From positions 1 to 48,346 of the forward strand of contig DNAS01000102.1 of NCBI GenBank assembly GCA_003485185.1: a stretch of 48,346 nt of DNA. The letters run 5' to 3'. This document shows, in pieces, positions 17,931 through 27,279 of this stretch (position 1 is its first letter; every line of letters begins with the position of its first letter). The DNA comes from Phycisphaerales bacterium. GTDB taxonomy: Bacteria > Planctomycetota > Phycisphaerae > SM23-33. The notes beneath the pieces were generated by a model. It made no database searches and was not told the origin of the DNA. It saw only the letters and a list, made by a program, of their open reading frames with translations. Made by a program: the position numbers and the translations under genes.

Positions 17931-18956
17931 ATGAATGTCGAGACCGTCAAGGGCGTGGAAGATCGTTGCGACGCGTTCGTAAGACGCCAGCCGGACGCCA
18001 AGCTTTGCCACCTCACCGCCTGGAGCGAAATGCTGACCCGCAAACTGGGGTACGAGTGCCACTATCTCGCCCTCCGCGACGGCGAAGAGGTTCATGGAAT
18101 TCTGCCCCTGACGCACGTGCGTAGCCGGCTGTTCGGAAATCGCCTCATCTCCCACGGATTCAGCAATTACGGCGGACCACTGGTCCGTGACGAAACCGCT
18201 CTCCAAAACCTCTTCGAACGGGCCGTCGCGCTGGCGGAGGAAGTAGGATGCGCCTCGATCGAGTTTCGCAACACGCGCGCCATGCCGTATGAGCTGCCCG
18301 AGAGAGAGCATAAGATCTCCATGCACCTCCGCCTGGACCGCGATCCCGAGACGCTCTGGAAAGGGTTCGATGCGAAGGTGCGCAACCAGGTTCGCAAGGC
18401 GGAAAAATCCGGACTGCAAGCCCTCGACGGCCAAAGGGAATTCCTCGACGATTTTTATCATCTTTACAGCCTCCGAATGCGTGAACTGGGGACGCCCTGT
18501 TACTCCCGCCGGGTGATGGAAGCAATCCTGGATTCGTTTCCGGACAACACCCGCGTCTTCGTGGTCCGCCAAGATGGAAAGGCTCTCGGCGCCGCCCTGA
18601 TCTTCTGGTTCAACGGGTTGGTGGAGATTCCCTGGGCCTCGACGCTGACGGAATACAATCGGCTCTGTCCCAACAACCTGTTGTACTGGTCCATCCTTCG
18701 CCACTCGTGCCTCGTGGGAGCCGACTGGTTCGATTTCGGACGGTGCACCGAGGGCGGCGGGACGTACCAGTTCAAGAAACAATGGGGCTCACAGCCTGTG
18801 CCTCTGCATTACCAGTATTGGTTTCGGCCGGGAAGCGACACGACGCCCGCCAACCCGGACGATCCCCGCTACCGGCGAAAGATCGAGTTGTGGAAGAAGC
18901 TTCCCTTGTGGCTGACGCGCTGGGCCGGGCCGATCATCAGCCGGGGCCTTTGCTGA
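17931..18956 (+). CDS. FemAB-like acyltransferase of the XrtA/PEP-CTERM-associated type
   Basis: A 341-residue protein with two GNAT-like halves. Key segments are SHGFSNYGGPLV, KGFDAKVRNQVRKAEKSGL (the basic helix typical of FemAB peptidyltransferase-like proteins), VVRQDGKALGAALIFWFNG and FDFGRCTEGGGTYQFKKQWG. This pattern matches the FemAB family members found in exosortase-linked exopolysaccharide clusters. Their reaction is not established; aminoacyl or acyl transfer to a glycan precursor is likely. I prefer ATG 17931, which has AGGGT before it and follows the upstream stop; ATG 17910 would overlap the aminotransferase. The polysaccharide deacetylase next door supports the XrtA connection. 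Confidence 0.75.
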   Translation: MNVETVKGVEDRCDAFVRRQPDAKLCHLTAWSEMLTRKLGYECHYLALRDGEEVHGILPLTHVRSRLFGNRLISHGFSNYGGPLVRDETALQNLFERAVALAEEVGCASIEFRNTRAMPYELPEREHKISMHLRLDRDPETLWKGFDAKVRNQVRKAEKSGLQALDGQREFLDDFYHLYSLRMRELGTPCYSRRVMEAILDSFPDNTRVFVVRQDGKALGAALIFWFNGLVEIPWASTLTEYNRLCPNNLLYWSILRHSCLVGADWFDFGRCTEGGGTYQFKKQWGSQPVPLHYQYWFRPGSDTTPANPDDPRYRRKIELWKKLPLWLTRWAGPIISRGLC

Positions 18957-19004
18957 TTCCCGGCCTGACAGGCCAATCGGGAACAACGCAGGAAATTGTC
19001 AGAC

Positions 19005-19874
19005 ATGTCCTCCCAGCCGCTGAACATCCTTTCGGTCGATGTGGAAGACTGGTACCAAGCGGTGTCGCTGCTGGCGGGGCTTCCGGCAAGCGAGCGCCTT
19101 CACGTGGCGTTTCGTCGGGGCCTGCATCGCTTGCTGGACTTGCTGGACTGCCAGGGGGTAAAGGGCACATTTTTCGTGTTGGGGATGACGGCGGAAAGGG
19201 ATGTGAGCCTGGTGGGGGATCTTGCTTCCGCCGGGCACGAGATCGCGACCCACGGGTACGGACATCGGCACCTTTGGCAAATCCCGATGGAGGAGTTCCG
19301 CGAAGATCTGCGTCGTGGCCTGGGCATTCTGCGGGAACGGACCGACTCGCCCATCCTGGGGCACCGCGCCCCGCAGTTTTCCGTGCCGAGGGATCGAACG
19401 TTGGAATTTTTCCGGGTCCTAGTAGAAGAAGGTCTGACATACGACAGCAGCGTATATCCGTTTGGCGGTCGCCGGTACGGCCTTGCGGATCGGCCGCGGG
19501 AAATCCACCGCGTGGAGACGCCGGCCGGGCCGATTCTCGAGGTACCGCTGAGCGTCCGGACCGTCTTGGGGCGCCCCTTGCCGGTCAGCGGAGGAGGCGT
19601 CTGGCGGCTGCTCCCGGCTTTCCTCATCGCCGATTGCATTCGCCGGCTGAACCGCAAGGATTTGCCGATGGTCACCTACGTGCACAACTACGAGTTCGAT
19701 CCGGAACCATTGCGCTGCGAGGAAGGCGGCATTCCCCGGGGGATAAGAAGCCGAAGGATCAATTTCTTACAGAATCTTCGGCGCGGGTCCGCTTACGGAA
19801 AGCTGCGCGCGATGCTCGAACAGTTCAGGTTCGTCCCGATTCGCGAATACCTGACCGCCAAAGGATTGCTGTGA
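19005..19874 (+). CDS. XrtA-type polysaccharide deacetylase (NodB domain, DUF3473)
   Basis: A 289-residue NodB-fold carbohydrate deacetylase. The metal site is visible as SVDVEDWY near the N-terminus (catalytic and metal aspartates) and HGYGHRHL (the HxxxH pair); GHRAPQFSVP is motif 3. The C-terminal region VTYVHNYEFDPEPLR followed by a basic segment matches the DUF3473 tail of deacetylases found with exosortase A loci. It should remove N-acetyl groups from the polysaccharide or its lipid-linked precursor. The ATG at 19005 is chosen, with AGGA upstream; TTG at 18996 is the alternative. No exosortase is present in the window. Confidence 0.85.
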   Translation: MSSQPLNILSVDVEDWYQAVSLLAGLPASERLHVAFRRGLHRLLDLLDCQGVKGTFFVLGMTAERDVSLVGDLASAGHEIATHGYGHRHLWQIPMEEFREDLRRGLGILRERTDSPILGHRAPQFSVPRDRTLEFFRVLVEEGLTYDSSVYPFGGRRYGLADRPREIHRVETPAGPILEVPLSVRTVLGRPLPVSGGGVWRLLPAFLIADCIRRLNRKDLPMVTYVHNYEFDPEPLRCEEGGIPRGIRSRRINFLQNLRRGSAYGKLRAMLEQFRFVPIREYLTAKGLL

Positions 19875-19898
19875 TCGAGGGGAGATCCGCAAGGGGCC

Positions 19899-20495
19899 CT
19901 ATTTCACATCGATCACGTAAACGTTCATCGGCAGGCCGTGATGCTCCCTCGTAATCGCCAGGCGAAATCCGCATTTCAGGTAGAACTGGTTGGCGGTTTC
20001 GTTTTCGCTCCAGACGGCCACCTTGACCCGCGCGACGCTCCGCCGCGCGAATTCCGCCAGTGCCGCCTGCATCAGGGCTTTTCCCACCCCCTTGCCGCGC
20101 GCCTTTTCGGAAACGGCGATGCTGAGCACCTCGGCCGAGGGAAGATCGTCGCCGACCTGCGAAGGATATCGCAGCGTGTGCCAGATTCGCCGGACAATCC
20201 CCGGTCGTACCACGAACCGTGCCAGGATCAGGGCCATCCACACGCCGCGGCGCCATAACGCTTGCTTGTACATCTTTCCGACACTCTGGGCACAGGCAAT
20301 GAAACCGAGCACCTCGCCGTCCGGTTCCTGCCAGACATACCCAAAGGCGGAAGGGCAAGAGGGGATCGCGGAATACAATTGTCGGAGGAATGCTTTGCCC
20401 AGGGACGAGAGAAAACCCGTGCCGATTCCTTCGCGGTGCAGGTGCGCCGCCTCGCGGGCGTGTCGTTTAGACAAGGCGAGCAGGGCATCATTCAT
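19899..20495 (-). CDS. GNAT-family N-acetyltransferase
   Basis: A 198-residue protein with a GNAT fold: VLSIAVSEKARGKGVGKALM is the acetyl-CoA pyrophosphate-binding loop (R/QxxGxG/A), and NETANQFYLKCGFRLA is the usual C-terminal strand-helix. Earlier residues GFIACAQSV give the conserved beta-4 strand. The start at 20495 overlaps the end of the heparinase-like remnant by 8 bases and has its own AAGGGA ribosome site. It converges on the deacetylase gene with only 24 bases between them. The substrate could be an amino sugar but cannot be read from sequence. Confidence 0.78.
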   Translation of the reverse strand: MNDALLALSKRHAREAAHLHREGIGTGFLSSLGKAFLRQLYSAIPSCPSAFGYVWQEPDGEVLGFIACAQSVGKMYKQALWRRGVWMALILARFVVRPGIVRRIWHTLRYPSQVGDDLPSAEVLSIAVSEKARGKGVGKALMQAALAEFARRSVARVKVAVWSENETANQFYLKCGFRLAITREHHGLPMNVYVIDVK

Positions 20496-21085
20496 ACGTG
20501 ATATTCCCTTCCGTCAACTCACCCAACTGCGAAAGCCAAGGCGCTTCAGGACACTGGGCGAGCACAAGCTTCCCTTCCGGATCGATCGCGTCGAAGCGGC
20601 GGATTCCGGAGCATCGTTCCACCTGTTCGGCTGGACCGAAAACGGAAACAAACCACGCTGTAGCCGAAACTCCCTCCGCCCGGACGAGCAACAGGGGCGA
20701 GGCTTTCTTCTCGCCGTAATAACGTGATTCCCACCCCTCGGGCGGGGATTCCTGTCCGACAATCAGTTTCGTCGCGGCGGACGGACCGAGCAGGAGAACG
20801 CGGAAGTCCTCCCGGCCGACTCGCCCCCGCAAGCCGTCGGCGACTTGCACCCAGTCCTCGCCACCGAGCCGCCATCGGAGGGTCGCATTCCGGCTGCCTA
20901 GACCGCCCAGGACGCCATCCATCACAATGTAGACGTCTTCCACGCGGCAAATGCGGCGCCGATGGATCACGGGCGTTCCGAGGCCAGCGTCATAATATCC
21001 GTAATGCTCCCCCTCGAAAACGCCAATTCGCCCGTCTGATAAAGTCCGGAACCGCAGCAGTTTTGACTTCGTCCAGCGGATTCAT
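20488..21085 (-). pseudogene. C-terminal remnant of a heparinase II/III-like polysaccharide lyase
   Basis: The frame ending at 20488 encodes the C-terminal beta-sandwich of a heparinase II/III family protein: VIHRRRICRVEDVYIVMDGVL (matching the usual HRRT...VVDRL), LRWRLGG, and EGWESRYYGEKKASPLLLV followed by the final strands. The in-frame similarity extends upstream to about 21075 with LLRFRTLSDGRIGVFEGEHY, but no start codon lies there. An ATG at 21085 (MNPLDEVK) is joined to it only by a one-base frameshift near an A run. The N-terminal alpha/alpha-toroid of several hundred residues is missing, so this is a truncated or decayed gene. It still overlaps the GNAT start, which suggests the two were once an operon. 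The lyase family call is moderate. Confidence 0.6.
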
Positions 21086-21173
21086 GCCGGGATTCTATGC
21101 GATCTGCGGGAGTCCCGCTCCCGCTTTGCCGCAGGATCAGATGATGCACTCCGCCGGAACCGCGCAATCCGGC

Positions 21174-22310
21174 TCAGCGGCGCGACACGATCGCCGCTGC
21201 CAGCACGTCCTTAACGCGCGAGACCTGCCCCTCGGACAGGTTCGCGAAGAACGGCAGGGCGATCGTGCGCGCGGCGATGCGCTCGGTGATCGGGAAATCG
21301 CCTTCCTTCGTGCCCAGCATCTCCTTGATGTACGGCTGGGTGTGGATGGGCGCGAAGTAGTTGTTGCAACCGACGCCTTCCTTGCGCAGGTGCTCGAGGA
21401 CCGCGTCGCGGTCGGCCTCGGTGAACTCGTCGGCCAGACGGATGACGTAGACGAACCAGCTCGCGTTGTTGCGGTCGGCCATCGGGGGCAGGTGGAGCAG
21501 GCCCTGGTCCACCAGATCACCCAGCGCCTGATCGTACAGGTCGGCGGCGGCACGGCGCTTGGCGAGGATGTCGTCCAGCCGGCGGACCTGCACCTCGCCC
21601 AGGGCGGCGTTGATCTCGCTGAGACGGTAGTTGTAGCCCAGCCGGGCGTGCGACAGCCAAGCGTCGGTGGCCCGCCCCTGGTTCCGCATGGAGCGGCACA
21701 GGTCGCGCACCGACTCGCTGTCGGTGACGATCAGTCCGCCCTCGCCGGTGGTGATCTGCTTGTTGGGGTAGAAGGCGAAGACGCCGCACTCGCCGAAGTT
21801 TCCGGCCGGCCGCCCGTCCAGGCTCGCGCCCAGCGCCTCGCAACAGTCCTCGATCAGCAGCAGCTTGTGCTTGCGGGCGATCTTCTCATAGACGTCGAAG
21901 TGGGCGGGGTTGCCGAACACCTCGACGGGCAGCAGGGCGCGGGTCCGCGGCGTGATGGCCGCCTCGATCGCGGCCGGATCCAGGTTGTAGCTCACCGGGT
22001 CGATCTCGGCGAAGACAGGCGTCGCCCGCTCGAACAGCACGCAGTTGGTCGTCGCGATGAAGGAGAAGGGCGTCGTGATGACCTCGTCGCCCTCGGCCAA
22101 GCCCAGGGCCTTGACGCACAAGTGCAGGCCGCTCGTGCCGCTGTTGACGCCGATGCCGTATTTCCGCCCCGCGCGGGCGGCGCAGGCGCTCTCGAACGCT
22201 TCGATGCGCGGACCGATGCTCAACCGGTCGCCTCGCAGCACGTCCAGGACCGCGTCGATTTCCTGCTGGGTGATGTCCGGGTTGGACAGCGGAACGGATT
22301 GCTCGCTCAC
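21174..22310 (-). CDS. DegT/DnrJ/EryC1/StrS-family sugar aminotransferase
   Basis: A 378-residue PLP enzyme of standard length. GVNSGTSGLHLCVKALGL and TTPFSFIATTNCVLFERA form the cofactor phosphate region, LLIEDCCEALGA provides the aspartate, and FAFYPNKQITTGEGG contains the Schiff-base lysine. This sequence is close to the aminotransferases that act on UDP-4-keto sugars or in spore-coat-type polysaccharide clusters. The start is GTG at 22310 (Met-Ser-Glu-Gln-Ser), with AAAGG upstream. The gene runs opposite to the kinase gene, so 22,311-22,740 is a divergent region. The substrate is inferred only loosely. Confidence 0.85.
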   Translation of the reverse strand: MSEQSVPLSNPDITQQEIDAVLDVLRGDRLSIGPRIEAFESACAARAGRKYGIGVNSGTSGLHLCVKALGLAEGDEVITTPFSFIATTNCVLFERATPVFAEIDPVSYNLDPAAIEAAITPRTRALLPVEVFGNPAHFDVYEKIARKHKLLLIEDCCEALGASLDGRPAGNFGECGVFAFYPNKQITTGEGGLIVTDSESVRDLCRSMRNQGRATDAWLSHARLGYNYRLSEINAALGEVQVRRLDDILAKRRAAADLYDQALGDLVDQGLLHLPPMADRNNASWFVYVIRLADEFTEADRDAVLEHLRKEGVGCNNYFAPIHTQPYIKEMLGTKEGDFPITERIAARTIALPFFANLSEGQVSRVKDVLAAAIVSRR

Positions 22311-22653
22311 GGGAAAGCCTTTCTGGGTGGATTCCTGTTTTCAAACGTCCTGGGCAAAGCCCGCAGATCTGCCCGCTGGGGCGCACACGTCCGCAACGAA
22401 AGTGCCGCTTTGCCCTTACGCGAACCGACTGCCGGGACGGGGCCTTGAGAAACCATCGGCCCAGACCGGGACTCGCTTTAATTCTACCGGCTGCCGGGCG
22501 GTTCGCAACCACCCTTCCACCCCGATGCTTTTGGGGGAGGCGCCCCACCCCCCTCAGGGGTGCCGGGCAAGAGGGGAAGGGCTCAAGTCGTCCGCCCTCG
22601 CCGTCGATGATACTCTCGTCGGGCGGGGTGCCTGAGTAGGGGGAGCCTGATTC
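22311..22653. other. Divergent intergenic region without a gene
   Basis: No open frame here has gene-like composition. A GC-rich imperfect hairpin lies at 22539-22564 (GGC and CCCC pairing with GGGG and GCC). The promoter of the sensor kinase lies at the right edge. No promoter for the minus-strand aminotransferase stands out. Confidence 0.5.
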
Positions 22654-22681
22654 TTGACATACCGGCCTTCGTCCATATAAA
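22654..22681 (+). promoter_or_regulatory. Strong sigma70-type promoter of the hybrid kinase gene
   Basis: A perfect -35 TTGACA (22654-22659) and a -10 TATAAA (22676-22681) are separated by 16 bases, in an AT-rich patch of otherwise GC-rich DNA. The start codon of the kinase gene is at 22741, which gives a leader of about 50 bases. Confidence 0.75.
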
Positions 22682-22740
22682 AAGAGCGAGTGACTCGCGG
22701 TCTTGTGACGCCGGGTTGCGCTTCCGAAAGGCGGCATGCA

Positions 22741-25700
22741 ATGCGAATCGGACCCAAACCGGCTTTGCTTTTCGGATTTGTGCTGGCGGCAGCTGCACTT
22801 GCCGTCACGGCAATTGCCTGGAAGACGAGACCGCCGGAAGTTCGTCCTGAATCATCGGCCTTCGCCCACCATTCGCTGTATTCCCAGTACGATTTCACGC
22901 CCCGCGAGAATGTCATCCATCTCGGAACCCAGCCGCTGTGGTCTTTTGCCGGGAACGTCATGGAAGCCATGCGGCGCGACGCCGTGCTGAAGAAGGAGCT
23001 GGTGAAGCTCGGCCTGAAGATTCGATTCCACTCCTTCCTGACGGGCGCGGACATCAATTATTTCGTCGAGCGGGGAGATCTCGACGGAGGCATCTGCGCT
23101 GATATGGCCATTTTCCGCATCGCAAGCCGGGTGCCGGTTTTCATCCCCGTCCTGACGGATCGGGGCTACGACGAGATCGTCGCCCGCAAGGTGGTCCAAC
23201 TGGAACATCTCAAGGGCAAGCGGATCGGCGTGCCTCTGGGGACGTCCACTCATCACGCCGTGCTGGACGGTCTGCGGCTTTCCGGCATCGGCGAAGAAGA
23301 AGTCGCCGTGGTGGCGATGCAGGCCACGGAAATGGCGGCGGCGCTCAACGAGGGCAGGATCGACGCCTGCGGAATATGGGAGCCGCTGACATCTTCCCTC
23401 CTCCAAAGTTGCCCCGGAAGCACCGTGATTCATCGCAGCCAGTACCTTGGATTCCTGTATTTCACGAAGTCCTTCGCGGACCGCCACGAACAGGCTGTTC
23501 GCCAGATTGTGGCCGCCCATGTGCGGGCGACTGCCTGGATGCTGCGGGACCGAGACAACATCCTGCTTTCTTGCCGATGGGCCAGCGAAGCCAGCGCCCC
23601 GCTGGCTTCGAAAACCGAATCGCCATTCTCGGTCGATGACATGGTGCAGGCCGTCGTGAAGGCCAGCGGAATCAGCCGCGGGGCGCTCATCCCTTCGTCT
23701 GTTCTGAAAGAAGGGGGCCAATTGCATCGCGAACTGGATTTCCTCAAACGCAGGGGACATCTGCCCCCGGAGACCGACTGGTTGACGGTTCGGGCGATGT
23801 TCGACAGGACAATCCTCCAGAACATCCTCGTCGATCCCGCACGGTATCGCCTTGAGGAGTTCCAGTACGACGGGGGGAAAGGCTATGAATGCAATGCCTC
23901 ACTCCGCCCCCCTGACGACCCGAAGGCCGGTTTCTTCCTGGGTCTGCGATTCAGGATGGCGATCTGCTTCGGATTGTTGCTCATGGGCGTCATGACAGGG
24001 ATCCTCCTGTCGGTGGCGTTCGGGTTTCCGCTCACCAACTGGGACGGGGTTTACGGCCACGAACAGACCAGCGCCGCTACACATCTCAACGTGGTGGCCG
24101 ACTTGAAGAAAGAACGTTTCCTGCTCTGGCTCGAACAGCGAAAGGCCAACGTCCGGGCGCTGTCGCAGAACGGGATTGTCGAAAAGTCCGTCAAGGAACT
24201 CGAGCGGATGGTGAGGGAGAAACGGGCCGAAGGCATATCCCCGGATGTCTTTTGGTCGTCGATTCCGCGCGAACCGACTTACCAGTCGCTTCTTCGCCGT
24301 CTGGCCATCGTCATGGGCAGTTACGGGGTGTTCGAACGGATCCGTATCGCCGATGCGGAGGACGGTGTGATCCTGGCCGCGACGGACGGCATTGCCCTGG
24401 GCCAGAGCGTTGCCGATTTGAAGGCTTTCCGGCAGGCGGTGATGGGATCGCGATATGAGTGGGTGGACGTGATTCTCGAGCCTCAGACCAACAGGCCTTA
24501 CATGAATGTCGCAACGGCAATCTGCGACTACGATCTGAGGGAACGGGGGCAGCACAAGGTCCTGGCGGTCGTGATCGCCCACATCGACACCGACGAATTC
24601 CTCAAGCCGATGCTCTACACCGGCGGAGGGGTGGGAGCGACCGGGGAAATCATCCTGGTCAACGAGGACCGGCGCATCCTGATGAGTCTGAGTCATCCGC
24701 TCGCCAGTGGAAACCTCGCAAGAGAGCTGGAACACCAGATTCAGGGCAAGCACACCCAGTTGGCCTGCATGGGCAAGGAAGGCCTGGTTTCCACCGAGGA
24801 TTATCGCGGCGTGAGCGTGCTGGCGGCATACCGACACCTGCCCATCGGCCCCGATCAGGACTGGGGCATGGTGGTGAAACAGGACAAGGCGGACATTCTC
24901 GGGCCGGTCTGGGAGACGGTGGGAACAACCCTTGCGGTCGGCACGGCGGGGTTCCTGATCAGCCTGATCATCCTCCTGGCGATTGTGAATCGGCTTGCCC
25001 ATCCCATTCGGATGCTCAGTCAGACTGCCGAACAGGCCCGTCGCGGCAATCTGTCCGTGCGAGCAATCGTGGGACGAAAGGACGAGGTCGGCCGCCTGGC
25101 GGAATCGTTCAACTCCATGATCGAGCGCATCCAGGGTTGGCAGGGCGTCCTGGAGGCGCGTGTGCAAGAGCGCACTTCCCAGCTTCAGGACGCCAACGAT
25201 CGGTTGGCCAAGGAGGTCGACAAACATCGGCAAACCGAAGAGGAGCGGCACCGGATGGAACGTCAGTTCGTGCAGGCGCAGAAGATGGAAGCCATCGGAC
25301 AGTTGGCCGGCGGAATCGCCCACGATTTCCGCAACCAGCTTACCGTCATCAAGGGCTACGCGGAGATGCTTCTGCGGCGCGGACTGGTCGGCGAGGAAGG
25401 TCAGCAATACATTGAGGAGATTCTCAAGGCGGCTAACCGGTCGGCGGCCGTCTCGGCGGACCTGCTGTCTTTCAGCCGCAAACAGACTCTCCGTCCAAAC
25501 GTCGTCGATCCGAATGACGTCATGAGCGACACCGTCAAGGTTCTGCTCAAGACCATCCCGGAAAACATCGAACTGAAAATCAAAAGGGGCCCCAACGGTG
25601 GGCACATCCTGATCGATCCCGATCTGATGAAGCACGCCCTGATGAATCTCGTCATCAACGCGCGGGACGCCATGCCCGGTAGCGGGCGGATTATCATCGA

Positions 25701-26418
25701 AACCGCCAATGCGACACTGGACGCGGCCTATGTCGCCTCACATCCCGACGTGAGCCCAGGCGCTTACGTGATGGTGGCTGTCAGCGATACGGGCGAAGGC
25801 ATCGCCCCGGCGGACATGGCGAAGGTTTTCGACCCGTTTTTCACCACCAAACCCGTGGGGAAGGGAACGGGGCTTGGATTGGCGATGGTTTATGGTTTTG
25901 TCAAGCAAAGCGGAGGGCACATCGCTGTCTACAGCGAGCTGAAACACGGTACGACCTTCCGGCTGTATTTTCCCCGCGTCGATGCCGTCGTCGGGGCGGG
26001 CCTGGCCGAAGAGGAGCCGGCGCCTCCCCACGGCACGGGAACGGTTCTGCTCGTCGAGGACGATCCGGCGATTCGCAAAATGATACGGGATACCCTCCAG
26101 GATTACGGCTATTCCGTGCTCGTGGCGGACGGTGTTGACCATGCCCTTGTCATGGCCGGCGAACACGGCGGGGAAATCGGCCTGCTCCTGACGGATGTGA
26201 TCATGCCGGGCCTGGACGGGTTCGAACTCTCACGGCGAATCGTGAGCGCCAATCCCGCGGTTCGGGTCGTCTACATGTCCGGCCATGCCGCGGAGGCAAT
26301 TAACGGAAAAACCCCGATGCTGACGGATGTTCCGATCCTGACCAAACCATTCTCCGCCAAGGCGCTGGCCGAAGCGGTGTGGGATGTGTTGCGCAAGACC
26401 CCGAACGCAGGCAATTAA
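22741..26418 (+). CDS. Hybrid sensor histidine kinase with substrate-binding, Cache, HAMP and receiver domains
   Basis: A 1225-residue membrane sensor. An N-terminal membrane segment (residues 9-26) leads to a periplasmic NMT1/SsuA-type substrate-binding domain (about 40-370), with LKGKRIGVPLGTSTHHAVLDG and AALNEGRIDACGIWEP. A second membrane helix (about 403-428) precedes a dCache-like domain (430-725); the third helix (about 728-752) leads to HAMP and a coiled coil. The phosphoacceptor is His861 in GGIAHDFRNQL. The ATPase domain shows NLVINARDAM, DTGEGIAPADM and GKGTGLGLAMV. A C-terminal receiver has the phospho-aspartate at Asp1152 (LLTDVIMPG). It probably senses a small solute and reports by phosphorelay to an unlinked partner. 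ATG 22741 follows GAAAGGCGG; there is no adjacent response regulator with a DNA-binding domain. Confidence 0.88.
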   Translation: MRIGPKPALLFGFVLAAAALAVTAIAWKTRPPEVRPESSAFAHHSLYSQYDFTPRENVIHLGTQPLWSFAGNVMEAMRRDAVLKKELVKLGLKIRFHSFLTGADINYFVERGDLDGGICADMAIFRIASRVPVFIPVLTDRGYDEIVARKVVQLEHLKGKRIGVPLGTSTHHAVLDGLRLSGIGEEEVAVVAMQATEMAAALNEGRIDACGIWEPLTSSLLQSCPGSTVIHRSQYLGFLYFTKSFADRHEQAVRQIVAAHVRATAWMLRDRDNILLSCRWASEASAPLASKTESPFSVDDMVQAVVKASGISRGALIPSSVLKEGGQLHRELDFLKRRGHLPPETDWLTVRAMFDRTILQNILVDPARYRLEEFQYDGGKGYECNASLRPPDDPKAGFFLGLRFRMAICFGLLLMGVMTGILLSVAFGFPLTNWDGVYGHEQTSAATHLNVVADLKKERFLLWLEQRKANVRALSQNGIVEKSVKELERMVREKRAEGISPDVFWSSIPREPTYQSLLRRLAIVMGSYGVFERIRIADAEDGVILAATDGIALGQSVADLKAFRQAVMGSRYEWVDVILEPQTNRPYMNVATAICDYDLRERGQHKVLAVVIAHIDTDEFLKPMLYTGGGVGATGEIILVNEDRRILMSLSHPLASGNLARELEHQIQGKHTQLACMGKEGLVSTEDYRGVSVLAAYRHLPIGPDQDWGMVVKQDKADILGPVWETVGTTLAVGTAGFLISLIILLAIVNRLAHPIRMLSQTAEQARRGNLSVRAIVGRKDEVGRLAESFNSMIERIQGWQGVLEARVQERTSQLQDANDRLAKEVDKHRQTEEERHRMERQFVQAQKMEAIGQLAGGIAHDFRNQLTVIKGYAEMLLRRGLVGEEGQQYIEEILKAANRSAAVSADLLSFSRKQTLRPNVVDPNDVMSDTVKVLLKTIPENIELKIKRGPNGGHILIDPDLMKHALMNLVINARDAMPGSGRIIIETANATLDAAYVASHPDVSPGAYVMVAVSDTGEGIAPADMAKVFDPFFTTKPVGKGTGLGLAMVYGFVKQSGGHIAVYSELKHGTTFRLYFPRVDAVVGAGLAEEEPAPPHGTGTVLLVEDDPAIRKMIRDTLQDYGYSVLVADGVDHALVMAGEHGGEIGLLLTDVIMPGLDGFELSRRIVSANPAVRVVYMSGHAAEAINGKTPMLTDVPILTKPFSAKALAEAVWDVLRKTPNAGN

Positions 26419-26444
26419 GCTCGCCAGCCCTCCCGCCGCGACCC

Positions 26445-26945
26445 TCACGTCACGGCGCGGAAGCCCGCGCGGGGACCGCCGCAGACAGGACATGGATCCG
26501 GCGGATCGCCCAAGACGGTGCAGCCGCACCTGCCGCAGACATGGACAGGACTTTCGGGCAGATCCCCGCTCTCCCGCACGCACTGGAGGGCTCGCTGATA
26601 CAGCCCATAGTGCTGCCTCTCGACTTCCATGATGCGGGACAGCAGTTCGGCCAACGGGCTGTTCTCGTCTTCCACTGCTTCCTTGAGGAATCGGGCATAG
26701 AAATGCTGGAACTCCGCTTCCTCGATGGTTGCGGCCTGATGAAGATTGTCCGCGGTCGAGTCGTTCCCGCCCAGCAGCGCGGCCTCGGCGCGGACATGGA
26801 TGAGTTCGGATTCCGCCACCGCGCGAAAGAGGCGGGCAACCTGGTGTTGGCCTTCGGCTTCCGCCTTCTGCGAGTAAAGAAGGAAGAGTTCCCGGTTTTT
26901 CGACTCCAGGGCGAAGGCTTGTTTCAGTTTCTCCCGAATGGCCAT
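26445..26945 (-). CDS. Rubrerythrin
   Basis: A 166-residue non-haem diiron protein. The ferritin-like four-helix bundle is seen in FALESKNRELFLLYSQKAEAEG, VARLFRAVAESELIH, IEEAEFQHFYARFLKEA and IMEVERQHYGLYQRAL, which carry the Glu/His ligand pairs. The C-terminal rubredoxin-like iron site is CGRCGC...CPVCGGP, with two CxxC pairs. It should act in the cytoplasm as a peroxide-reducing protein, typical of anaerobes and microaerophiles. The gene converges on the kinase gene and has GAGGTGA before its ATG at 26945. No redox partner gene is adjacent. Confidence 0.92.
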   Translation of the reverse strand: MAIREKLKQAFALESKNRELFLLYSQKAEAEGQHQVARLFRAVAESELIHVRAEAALLGGNDSTADNLHQAATIEEAEFQHFYARFLKEAVEDENSPLAELLSRIMEVERQHYGLYQRALQCVRESGDLPESPVHVCGRCGCTVLGDPPDPCPVCGGPRAGFRAVT

Positions 26946-27279
26946 GACGTCACCTCGATTCTTTTGCGGCCCCCAGTCCCTGGCGCTGCTCTCACGGGCC
27001 TTGGCCTGTTTTGAAGGGAGTCAACATCCCGCCCGCCCAGGACATTCTATGCCGACTCGACAGGCGGCGCCCAGAAACTCCGCCCCACCGGATGGGCAGC
27101 GGTCAATTACCGTGGTTGAGCCTTGCCCCCGGCAGGGGGCCCCCGTAGAATCCCCACACTCAGTTCTTTTGTTGTTGATGGCGCCGTAGCGCCCGAAGTT
27201 TCACGGCGATCCGCAGTCAACCTGCGCCGGTCTTGTCAATTTTCACGACCCCCCGGCAGTAAAGAAGAGGAGCGCGCGC
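26946..27279. other. Divergent intergenic region without a gene
   Basis: Nothing convincing is coded here. It separates the divergent rubrerythrin and DUF485 genes and must hold promoters for both, but no canonical -35/-10 pair stands out. A short GC hairpin (CCCCC with GGGGG) lies near 27126-27140. Confidence 0.4.

Noticed and set aside
23899..25635. 578-residue minus-strand frame inside the kinase gene
   Set aside because: It is antisense to clearly conserved kinase domains and has no ribosome site or family likeness.
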